Shown here: positions 1-8,840 of the stretch, in pieces | Layout of the letters: each line of letters begins with the position of its first letter | Numbering within the stretch: position 1 is the first letter of the stretch | DNA from: Pelargonium cotyledonis | Lineage: Eukaryota; Streptophyta; Magnoliopsida; Geraniales; Geraniaceae | Assembly (NCBI GenBank): GCA_036897625.1 | Contig: JAYMTA010000871.1 | Span: forward strand, 1 to 23,489 | DNA: 23,489 nt | Direction: 5' to 3' | The notes under the pieces: generated by a model | Databases searched by the model: none | Seen by the model: the letters and a program-made list of their open reading frames with translations, nothing else | Told to the model about the DNA's origin: nothing | Program-made: the position numbers and the translations under genes

Positions 1-202
1 TATATCAGTCAACTAATACACATTTTACTCTTTCAACATATATTAGTCATAAAAAAAAATTAGACGGAATTGAAAAAATTTGTGGCTAGGGAAAATTTAA
101 AATGTTGGGGTGGATATAAAGTCCATGAAAAATGAACAACTTAATGCTGAGGTGGAGATTGGTCTTGGGTACTAGTAATCAACGGTTTCCTGTCATGTTG
201 TG

Positions 203-247
203 CCACGTGTACAATCTAGTGCTTGACTCTGGGCTTTCCACGTGTAC
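203..247. promoter_or_regulatory. Two G-box (CACGTG) motifs in an identical 10-base context
   Basis: CCACGTGTAC occurs at 203-212 and again at 238-247, each with a palindromic CACGTG core. In plants this core is bound by bZIP and bHLH factors in light and abscisic acid responses. Two identical 10-mers 35 bases apart look like a paired element. The target is unclear: the epimerase start is about 1.5 kb away, and a gene left of the window could be the real target. Confidence 0.45.
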
Positions 248-438
248 CTCTATGATAACAAACAAAATCAAATTATTCTTCTTCAACACCTCAAAATTAA
301 CTTTTGTTTGTTTGTTTCAATTTCTTTTTTCCATCAACTCTTTTCCTATGTGCCCTAAACTAAAGTCAAAATAAATACGTGGATGATTTTATTCCAAGCT
401 TTATATATATATATATAAAAGTTCTCATGGGAGACAAA

Positions 439-622
439 TTTTTTTCTGGTTTATACTTTCAGGTTCTTGAGCAGGTCCGTACATTCGCCGTTGACACATT
501 TAAGATTTTGTCATAGTTAAGTTTTCATTTTTTTCATTGATGTATTAAGCGGGATCGAACACTAATGTTCTTTTCACCCACAAAACCTGTGTTGCCAACT
601 ACGCCATTATCTTTAGATATGA
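439..622 (-). mobile_element. Candidate tRNA-derived SINE
   Basis: Read on the minus strand, 594-606 gives TGGCGTAGTTGGC, a good Pol III box A, and 551-562 gives GTGTTCGATCCC, a good box B. They lie about 31 bases apart, as in tRNA genes. The rest does not fold as a tRNA. Downstream on the minus strand the element ends in an A-run (plus-strand T-run near 439-445). The flanks GAGACAAAT (431-439) and GAGACAATT (623-631) look like a slightly decayed target-site duplication. A length of about 180 bases is usual for plant SINEs. The exact ends are inferred. Confidence 0.6.
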
Positions 623-1025
623 GAGACAATTTTCCATGTAATATTAATCCTAGAGTTTTTGGTTTTCAATGGATTGACAAACTCAAAATATACAAACTCT
701 TACTACTATTTCTAATCTTGAACCCTTAAATGGACTCTATCCTTAAAAAAATGTTATTTTGAATTTTAAATTTCACCATAAATAATAATTGTGTACCAAA
801 ATTTATGGTTCTAAAATAATTTAGAAATATGGTACCTGAAAAGGTTTTTTTAGGGAGAAAAAGTTCATTTATATAAAAAAATAATACATTGATGAAAATA
901 AAACAATTAATAGTGTTCAATAAACAATTAATACAAATCTATAAATCATTAACCATTATTGTTACTTCATGACTTAACGTTATTGTCCATATATGAGTAA
1001 GTAATCCAAACAATACAAAAATATA

Positions 1026-1252
1026 CTCTCTCCGTCTCAAAATGAATATTCCTTTTTCTATTTTGAGAAAAATTAAGAATAAGTTAGTGAGGGTAATATG
1101 TTTACTATTGTATCATTATGATTATGTGTTGAGAAATCCTAACTAACTTTATATAAAGATATTATTGACAATCCATGCACAACTAACTTACTAGAAAAAG
1201 AAACAAGACACTCATTTTGGGATAAAAATACAAGAGAAATAGACAGAGGGAG
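1026..1252. mobile_element. Stowaway-like MITE with TA target duplication
   Basis: The element starts CTCTCTCCGTCTCAAAATGA and its other end, read inverted, starts CTCCCTCTGTCT; 10 of the first 12 bases match. It is flanked by TA on both sides (1024-1025 and 1253-1254). The TA duplication and CTCCNTCYGTC ends are the signature of Stowaway (Tc1/mariner-derived) MITEs. A second inner inverted match, AAAATGA near the left end and TCATTTT near 1212, shows that the 3' arm carries extra bases. It is 227 bases long, has no coding capacity, and ends about 540 bases upstream of the epimerase ATG. Confidence 0.8.
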
Positions 1253-1323
1253 TAATATATAATTATATATAGCATACATATATTATATATATGTGACTAA
1301 TCAAATTAAATATAACTACACTA

Positions 1324-1409
1324 TTTTATACGTGACAACCTACAAACTTATAAACTAATGTTTTTAGCAACCCTCGAAATATAAACTAATTTTTATACGT
1401 GACAACCTA
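1324..1409 (+). repeat. Short AT-rich direct repeats
   Basis: A 19-base sequence, TTTTATACGTGACAACCTA, occurs exactly at 1324-1342 and 1391-1409. An 11-base sequence, TATAAACTAAT, occurs at 1349-1359 and 1380-1390. The two repeat spacings (67 and 31 bases) differ, so this is not a simple tandem array. It looks like a remnant of an internally repetitive element. Confidence 0.6.
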
Positions 1410-1711
1410 TTAAGTATTATCAACCGCGTAATGAGAAATTAGTCCAAATCTTTTTAGACAAATAGTGACACACTAATCCTTAAAAATTCCTTTGACCGAA
1501 ACAAAACACCAAAAATAGGTTGGTTAATTAATTTGTTTGTACGTGAATTATGATTTTTGTTACATTCATTTACCTTTTCAACTTCAAGATCCAAACCAAA
1601 TGGCTGATCATGCAATCTTATTTTCAGCTAATATCTCAACACACCTTATCTGCAAATCTTTATGATAGTTTATTGATAACCCTATCTCTGTGTTTTCCAT
1701 AATTTCTACAT

Positions 1712-1724
1712 CTATATATATATA
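1712..1724 (+). promoter_or_regulatory. Probable TATA box of the epimerase gene
   Basis: CTATATATATATA lies about 75-85 bases upstream of the ATG at 1795, a normal distance for a TATA box followed by a short plant 5' leader. The region is AT-rich throughout, so the assignment rests on position. Confidence 0.5.
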
Positions 1725-1794
1725 GACTCAGCTCCACTCTATTAATTATGGTTCATATATACAATTAACACATTTTAATTAATTAATATCCATA

Positions 1795-3876
1795 ATGGCA
1801 ACATTTTCTTGGTTTCTTGTGGTGTCTTGTTTATTGTTTGTGACTTCATGTGTTTCTGGCCAAGGAGTTTATGAGCTCAAGAGAGGAAATTTCTCTGTGA
1901 AGCTCACTGATTATGGTGCAACTCTTCTCTCTGTGATCCTTCCTGACAAAAATGGTGTGTTTCTCTTTGCCCTAAACCCTAATATTTTGTTTGTCTGTTT
2001 GATGGTATTGGATTGATAAAGAGTAATCTGAATTTGATTTCAAATGGGTTTGGATTGGATTTCAGGTTTTAAATGGTTGGATAATTAAGATCGGTTTTGT
2101 GTGAGACTAGATTGATTTTTAGATGCCTGCAAATTTGGATTCAAGTTGTCAACTTGAAACTTGATTCGTCATGAGAAAATATTCCCCCCAAACAACATAT
2201 TCATCATTCTCTAATCCAATAAATTTTTTCAAATTACTCAGAGAGTTTCAATCCGTATTTTAGCAAGATATATCCGATCTGATAAGTCGTATCAGATCGT
2301 TTTTAGATTGGATTTCAAATGTTTGCGGGTTCAAATTTGAATTGTCATCTCTAAATCTGATTCATGATCTATCTTCTTTTTGAGAAAATCTCCCAAACAA
2401 CCACACCTATTCATGAGCCTCAAATTATCTAAGACAAGTTTTCTAATTACTCTTGTTTTGATTAATTTTTCTCAGGAAAATTAGACGATGTTGTTCTTGG
2501 ATTCCAAACTGTTGACGAGTACAAGGTAAATACTATATTGTTGGCTCCTATGTTAATTCTTAACAGCAGCATAATAAATTAGTAAGTGATTACATTTCTG
2601 GGAAATTAATGATGTTTTGTCCAAATAAATTATATTTGCAGAATGATACAACCTACTTTGGTGCCATTGTTGGACGAGTTGCCAACAGAATCGGAGGAGC
2701 CAAGTTTTCTTATAATGGAACCGAGTACAAATTGGTTCCTAATGAAGGAAAAAACATGCTCCATGGTTAGTTAATTTCATAATGTCTAATTGCTTACCAA
2801 GTCTATGAACACAACATTAATTCAATTTTTATTATGATTTTTTATTGAAGCTAGCTAATTGAGAATATTCACTTATGTTCGAATAACAGGTGGACCTCGA
2901 GGGTTTAGCGATGTTATGTGGCAAGTGAAAAGCTACCACAAAAATTCTCATGTAACGTTCGTATATAACAGTTTTGATAACGAAGAAGGTATGTATATAT
3001 GAAATGTCATTCGAAACTCACAAACACAATTGCACAAATAGTACAAAATGCACGACACTACTTTATTTTACCTATACCCGTGCTATTTGACGAAAATTAT
3101 CTTACAATATCAGTGTTTGATTATGACATGTTCATAGTTAGTTTACGTATTGTTCTCTACTTGACTATAACATTTTCACTAATAGTTTAAACGTTTAACG
3201 AACATTATTATTATCGATTGTTCTAAACTTTATTTTGTATCTTACACAAAACCTAGGGTTTCCGGGGAAACTTGCGGTACAAGTAACATACTTGTTTGTG
3301 CAAACAAACAAGTTAGCTGTAGTAATGGAAGCTACACCCCTAAACAAGGCGACTCCGGTGAACCTAGCCCTCCACGCCTACTGGAACCTCCGGGGCCACA
3401 AGAGCGGGGACATCCTCTCCCACACCATCCAAATATTCGGTTCCAAAATCACACCCGTGGACAAAGAGCTCATCCCCACCGGACAATTTGAATCCGTCCA
3501 TGGAACCCCATATGATTTCCAACATCCCCATGCCATTGGCGACAAGATCAACGAGCTCCCCAATGGCTACGACATAAACTACGTGCTAAACCCGGGAAAT
3601 GACAAGCACTTGAAGAGGGCAGCTGTGGTTTGGGACAGCGTCTCGGGGAGGAAGATGGAGCTTTACACAAGTAATGTAGGGTTGCAGTTTTATACCAGCA
3701 ATTTGTTGAATCATGTAAAAGGGAAAGATGGGGCTGTTTATGAGAAATTTGGTGGAATTGCTTTGGAGACTCAGGGATTTCCAGATTCTGTGAATCACCC
3801 AAATTTTCCTTCTCAGATGGTGATGCCAGGAGGCAAGTACAAGCATGTTATGCTCTTTAGATTCACAGCTAATTAG
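1795..3876 (+). CDS. Aldose 1-epimerase (galactose mutarotase-like), secreted form
   Basis: Five exons: 1795-1954, 2476-2525, 2642-2765, 2890-2988 and 3257-3876, giving 350 aa. The enzyme interconverts alpha and beta anomers of hexoses such as glucose and galactose. Residues 1-22 form a signal peptide (hydrophobic core FLVVSCLLFV), so entry to the secretory path is predicted. Family landmarks are in order: GRVANRI at 81-87, NMLHGG with His111, HAYWNLRG with His184, GYDINYVL with Asp250, and ALETQGFPDSVNHPNFPSQ with Glu315. By homology to characterised mutarotases, Glu315 is the catalytic base and His111 and His184 bind the sugar or donate the proton. N-glycosylation sequons occur at Asn32, Asn71 and Asn95. 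Length is normal for the family. The last exon carries about 60% of the protein. The start was chosen because it gives the signal peptide and follows a TATA box. Confidence 0.93.
2111..2345. repeat. Two copies of a degenerate dispersed repeat in intron 1
   Basis: Intron 1 of the epimerase gene holds two related stretches, about 2115-2150 and 2309-2345. A third lies at 11904-11935 beyond the end of the M41-like gene. All share the pattern ATTT..AGAT.CCTGCAA.TT..GAT.CAA with scattered substitutions. This looks like an old dispersed repeat; I cannot assign a class. Confidence 0.4.
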
Positions 3877-5937
3877 GTTTAGGGTTTTAGAGCATAGGTA
3901 GCTTGGTGAGCAAGTAATAAGAGGGTAGTTTTTGTGACCATCCCTTTTGGGTGAAATGTGAAATTGTAGTGTTGAGTAATAATCTATATAGTATTAATTT
4001 GTTCAACAATTTTCGCAAACGATAGTTGTTTTTTGATGAAAAATATTCAGAGATATTAATTGCTCGTTGGTCTCAAAAGTGTTCTGTTGGAGTTGAATTT
4101 TTGTTCAAAATATGCATGACAGATGAGTTAATACTGGTCATGTCAAGGTCCTGCAAAACAAGATCTCCTCGAATCAGTGACCCCTCCTATACTTAATTAA
4201 GTTAATACTAGTCATGCTATTCCTTCCAAGCTTATCTCCGAAGTGTGATCTTTCTACTTTTTATTGGGGAGGATTACTATGTTTTCCTTGTCGGGTTTGA
4301 CTTGGGTCTAGTGGGCCAGCATGCCCAACACTACACTAACTAATTTTTGCTTAATTGTTATTAAAATAGAACGAGAACACCTACTTTTAGACGGGTAAAG
4401 TGACTTATATAAATTATTAAAACATTATTATTAATTCAGCATTATTAACTTTCTAAAAAAATAAAAATATTTTGAGACAAAAATGCAAAGTTGGATGGGC
4501 CTTAATAGAGGGCAGTGTTTGGAGACTTGTAGATGTGATGTAATGGTTGGACCATAACACATAATTTGTTAGAATTGTTTTTGGGCTTCACTTTCAAGCC
4601 CACATATAGATATTATCATATATATATAAACATTTTGAGATGTGTTGGATTTGCCAACCAAGTATGTGATGTGTTGTTTCTTGTGTAATTATTGGTTTCT
4701 CTTTTTTTTTTTTTTATTACCAAGAATGTGATCTTTATATTATATATATCTATATGTGAATTCTCAAAGTTGCCACAAAAATACAATCAAAACAGACAGT
4801 TGAGAGTTGATATATATTACCGAAAGTGAACATTTTGTTCATTAAAATATGCAAAGCAGCTTATCTGGATGGAGGTTGATACAAGGAAAGAATATATGAT
4901 TTTCATTCAACTATAAATTATTCTACTAAACAGTTATATATTTACCTGTACAAGAATGGTGGGTGGATTTCTTAAATGGACCAATTATTTTTGTTTAAAA
5001 AAGATTATTATATATTCTTATTGTTATTATTATTAGAGATATCAATTCATCCTTACGAACGTTGAAGTTGTTGGTATAAGCTTTGACTACAAGATTTTGG
5101 TGACTCCTACACCTTCCGCAACAATTCTTGTGAAAAATTCGATTCAAATTAGTCTGATTGAGAATCAAATGATGTAACTAATTTGCGGGTCAACTGATTC
5201 GTAAACTTTATAACAACATCAAACTCTAAACTAAAGAACTAAGTAGACATATAGATTCAAAATTTCACTAATAGTCATACAAAGATATTAAAATTCCATC
5301 CCCCGATGCATCCTAACTCTACTACAACTATGTTCCAACTGCGTTCTGCGGCTTTGCTCAAAACTTTCTGAATGATTATTGTTTCCATTGCTTGAGTTTC
5401 ACTCAATCACACTCAACACTTACGACCCCCATCCCAGCATCTCCACGAGTTGTCACGAACACCATCTTGCTCGCCTCCACCTACCTACCGCTTGCAAAAA
5501 TGGCCCCTTGTAGCCCATCCGTGGTCGGGGACTTCCATTTTTCTAATTGAGCTGTTTCCGCTTTAGTAACTAAAGACAAATCGTAATTAAATACATAAGA
5601 CGAGATGAAAAACTTATAAATTAAAATTTAGAAACACAAAATATTTCCCTAATATGATTAGCTCGGCTCAGCTAAAAGAGACGTAAGTAAAGCGTGTGAG
5701 GCCCAGTGGCATATCCGGTAATATAACTCAAACACAGGCCTAAATATATAAGAGGACAAGTATATATTCATATGACATCGGACAGAGAAATCGAAAACCA
5801 CTCGTCGTCGTGCTGTCATTGTGCAGTAGCAGCCCAAGCTAAAGCTAAACTTTCTTTCTTTCTTCTTCTTCTTCTTCGCTTACACATCTGCATTTTCTGT
5901 CTTTCTCTCTGTTCTCTACCGTCATTTTCAAGCTGAA
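3877..5937. other. Intergenic: epimerase 3' region and NOI gene promoter
   Basis: The first roughly 150 bases should be the 3' UTR of the epimerase gene; AATAAT near 3977 could serve as a poly(A) signal. The middle is AT-rich with a T-run near 4700. A more GC-rich patch at about 5330-5540 has an open frame of about 70 codons on the plus strand, but it has no good start and matches nothing I recognise. The end holds the promoter and leader of the NOI gene, including GGCCCA at 5700-5705, which resembles the site II element of many housekeeping promoters. Confidence 0.6.
5743..5752 (+). promoter_or_regulatory. Probable TATA box of the NOI gene
   Basis: AATATATAAG lies about 190 bases upstream of the ATG at 5938. 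Transcription would then start near 5775-5785, leaving a leader of about 155 bases that contains a CTT-rich tract at 5851-5879, common in plant leaders. Confidence 0.5.
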
Positions 5938-8032
5938 ATGGAGGATCGTAAGGAGGTGAGTCATGCTCTGTTTTTCTCTCTTCTTGCTTCTCAGTATACA
6001 ATTTTGCCCATCTTTTGTTTTTCGGTTGTTGGACTCCGATGAGTTCGTGTTGGTGTTTTCTGGGTTTGGGAACGGAAAATTTTCATTGGTTTTTCTGTTT
6101 ACATCGTAAAGTTCTAATCTTTGTGTTGTTTCTTTGGGTTTCTGGGCAAACAAACAAGCAGAGCAAGAACTGAACTTTTTATTTTATTTTTTATTATCTG
6201 TGTTCGGTTCTTTTGTTGATTCTTTGCTTCTGAGAAATTCTGGGTTTTCATCCAAGCATATGAATTCCGAAAATGCTCATATTGGGTTTGCTTTTTTATT
6301 CTGTGTAGATTTAGATTCTTGGATCAGTGTGTCGTGTATTGGTCCATATTTGGCTCTGCTTTTGGGTCTCTAGTCTCAAAAACTGAAAAGTTTCTTGTTT
6401 TCATTTCCTATTTTCATGAAGTCACATGAGTAATGAGTCATTCAACTTTTTTTTTTTTTTTCCTTTTCAAAACTGCCCCTTTTGAAAGGGTTTCGAAAGG
6501 TCAATCAAGTTGCTTTTCTTTTTGTTTATCTTCATATGTTGGGCTCGATGCATTTATTATGTTATATATTTTTGAGAGGCTCTGAAGAATAATCCTTGTA
6601 TGCTGTGCTCATTCAAATAATTGTCAAATGTTTGAATTTGACTAAGATGCCTGCTATGGATGTAGTGTTTTTTATTTACTAGTTTTTTGTAGTCTTGGTT
6701 CTTGTTTGAGTGGAAATTTGGGGTTTGAGGAACATTGTGAAGGTTTTATAGTTTATCACTTTGAATTGAGTTTCAAATTATTATCAGAATCTTGATTGTT
6801 TTGTGATTAAAATTGAGCTGACGAGGGTATAATGATTTGAGGATATTTTACTTTGAAATTGATAGAAGCATTGATACTTGTGAGTTGTGATGTGATCAAG
6901 TATTGTGTGAAGAACTTTGATTGTTTCGATGAGTACTAAGTTGAATTTCCTTTACGCAGAAGAATGCCCCGTGGCTATCAGTGCCCCAATTTGGGGATTG
7001 GGACCAGAAGGGACCGTTGCCGGACTACTCTCTTGATTTCTCGAAAATAAGAGAAATGAGGAAGCAGAACAAGAGGGATTTGTCGAGGGCGAGTGTTGGG
7101 AACGAAGAAGAGCTCATGACCTCAACCACCTCCTCCAACGAGAAAAGCGCCCACAGTGATCACCATTTCCATCAAAACCACCACTCTCCCTCTGTAAGAT
7201 TCCTTGGCTTGTATTGATTATTGTGTTTGGCCTTAAATTAGTAACATTTTAATACAACTTTAATGTTAGTAGTTGGTAGCTATAAAAGAGTGGCATAATA
7301 AGGAATGTTTCAATAATGGCATGCATGTGGTTAGGTTGTATATACATTGTTATTTAATGTTATGGGTCTGCAACCATAAACTAAGAGCCTGAAAGAGGAA
7401 TCCCTGTGAAATTGGTCACTGCATCATTGTTTGTTGTTAATATATCACACGTCGAAAGAATGTAAAGTCTGTTGCCTCATGATGTACTATTTGTGTCCTC
7501 CACTTGTGAACTTAAGATTTTGGGTTGAAGTTAAGTTTAACAGGGTTGTAGATAAGAACACAAAGGTGTTTTTAGTAACAGGGTTGTATGGTTTTGAGAT
7601 TTCCCCGAGTTTTACCAAAATGCACGAGGCTTTCACCGTTGTAAGATTTGAGGGTCATTTTTGTATGCAGTCTCATTAACCATTAGAGAAGGCAGAGATG
7701 AGCCATGATATTCTGCTTCATTGATAGTTTATTCATTCAAGATTCTTTAATGTAACCTAAAAATAATAAACTAAGGCCTTGGAAATGGAAATTCTTGAAG
7801 TTTTGTTTGTTTCTTGGTGACAATCAATCTAGACTACTGCAAGCTCAATTGTTTATTGTTAGTGGTATTGGTAAGGACGGCGAATAATTCATTGCATGTG
7901 CACAAAGATATTTCTTCGTAAAAGGGTGCAGATTCGTTGTTTATGATCCGATCTCTCTCTCATTTTGTTAATATTGTTTGGCAGATGAGAAGGAGTTTCT
8001 TCAGCTACTTCAACTGTTGCGTGAAAGCTTGA
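5938..8032 (+). CDS. RIN4-like NOI-domain protein (AvrRpt2-cleavage-site family)
   Basis: Three exons: 5938-5955, 6960-7193 and 7985-8032, giving 99 aa. The first coding exon has only 18 bases (MEDRKE) and is followed by a 1-kb intron. Residues 14-20, VPQFGDW, match the V-P-x-F-G-x-W site that the bacterial protease AvrRpt2 cuts in RIN4. The rest of the NOI motif follows at 21-45, including DYSLDF; Tyr29-Ser30 align with the Tyr-Thr pair of RIN4 where Thr166 is phosphorylated. Residues 46-83 are low in complexity and include a His-rich run. The C-terminus ends FNCCVKA; paired cysteines there are acylated in RIN4 and anchor it to the plasma membrane. Full RIN4 is about 210 aa with two NOI domains; this is the short single-NOI type. 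A role in immune signalling is inferred from the family, not shown here. Confidence 0.92.
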
Positions 8033-8840
8033 GGTGGATGGAGCCAATCTACATATCCCTAATTGAGTGCAATGAAGATGATGATTTCGAAGATTTTTAT
8101 CCCCTCTTTCTTCCTCAACCGTGTGTCGTGTATTTCTTCGGATAAAAACTTCCCGTTTGGAAACAATATCATGCATTCGTTAAAGTTTTCAGTCTATCAT
8201 TTGTTACTCTCCCCTTATCTTGATGTGTAGTTGCAAATTATAACAATGCTATGTATGAAATTATGGTACTTGATCACTGGAAAAAAATGAGGGTTGTGGA
8301 ACTTTGTCATATACAATAAGCATGAATCATAGAACACAAACAATTGCATGTTTTTTTTTTCTTTTGAAAGGAACCAAAATATATTATTAAATTATTCAAG
8401 TTCCAAAACATGATAAATAACCGGAGGGCATATTAAGCTGCACCAGGTTGACAACTCTGCCAAATTCGCCAAGGATCTAGTTAAAACATGGATAACAGTA
8501 TAACCTGACCAATTACTTTTTACGTGAGAAAAACCCTATAAGATTTTTGTTAGATAGAATTGCGTATGTCCTCGGATTTGGACCCAAATCGCGGGCTCTA
8601 GTCCAATAAATGAAAATTTTCAAGATTTTTGAGGGAAGGGAATGGGTTCAAATCTAGTTGCAACTCTAAAGAAATTCAATCTATATATATATAATTATGT
8701 ATTCAACATTTCCCAGTGGCATGGATGGCGTGGCATTGATTAAACACACACATACACACCTTATCTTCTCTGTTGGCTCAACTGTATTTGGAGTCTGAGA
8801 GAGCTCAAAAGGAAGAGCCAAAACCATAATCAAATCAACC
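8033..8840. other. Intergenic: NOI 3' region, LINE relic, promoter of next gene
   Basis: The first 200-300 bases should be the 3' UTR of the NOI gene. A decayed LINE 3' end lies at about 8351-8520 (listed separately). The last part holds a TATA-like CTATATATATATA at 8681-8693 and a leader of about 120 bases before the ATG at 8841. No other gene is supported. Confidence 0.65.
8351..8520 (-). mobile_element. 3' end of a decayed LINE (RNase H-like tail)
   Basis: On the minus strand an open stretch of about 42 codons ends with a stop near 8396. It reads TVIHVLTRSLANLAELS and then CPPVIYHVLELE. This resembles the C-terminus of the RNase H domain (RVT_3 type) in plant LINEs, with the pattern A-H-x-L-A-x-x-A, then a Trp, then PPxxIxxxL. 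It is followed by TTTTGGTTCCTTTCAAAAG and an A-run (plus-strand T-run at 8351-8360), as expected for the poly(A) 3' end of a non-LTR retrotransposon. The upstream RT region is missing, so the copy is 5'-truncated. Confidence 0.6.

Larger units (their letters stand above)
1..1794. other. 5' flank of the epimerase gene, AT-rich, no gene seen
   Basis: No coding region is supported here. The few open frames are short, low in complexity and resemble no family I know. The stretch holds a pair of G-box motifs, a tRNA-derived SINE candidate, a Stowaway-like MITE, a short AT-rich repeat pair and a TATA box, each listed separately. The rest is AT-rich DNA typical of plant promoters and intergenic space. 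Confidence 0.7.

Noticed and set aside
132..374. 80-codon open frame on the plus strand
   Set aside because: Low complexity, Phe/Leu/Ser-rich composition from AT-rich DNA, with no family resemblance and no splice context.
1965..1985. Telomere-like CCTAAACCCTAA in epimerase intron 1, and TTTAGGG near 3876
   Set aside because: Short telo-box motifs are common in plant introns and UTRs; too few units for an interstitial telomere array.
2999..3190. 63-codon open frame on the plus strand
   Set aside because: It lies wholly inside intron 4 of the epimerase gene; no conserved sequence.
3378..3846. Three minus-strand open frames opposite the last epimerase exon
   Set aside because: Antisense shadows of a conserved coding exon.
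5330..5540. GC-richer patch with an open frame of about 70 codons
   Set aside because: No start codon in a good position, no recognised motif and no flanking splice signals that make sense; composition alone is not enough.
8640..8665. GGGTTCAAATC, which resembles a tRNA box B
   Set aside because: No box A at the right distance upstream and no cloverleaf stem; treated as chance.
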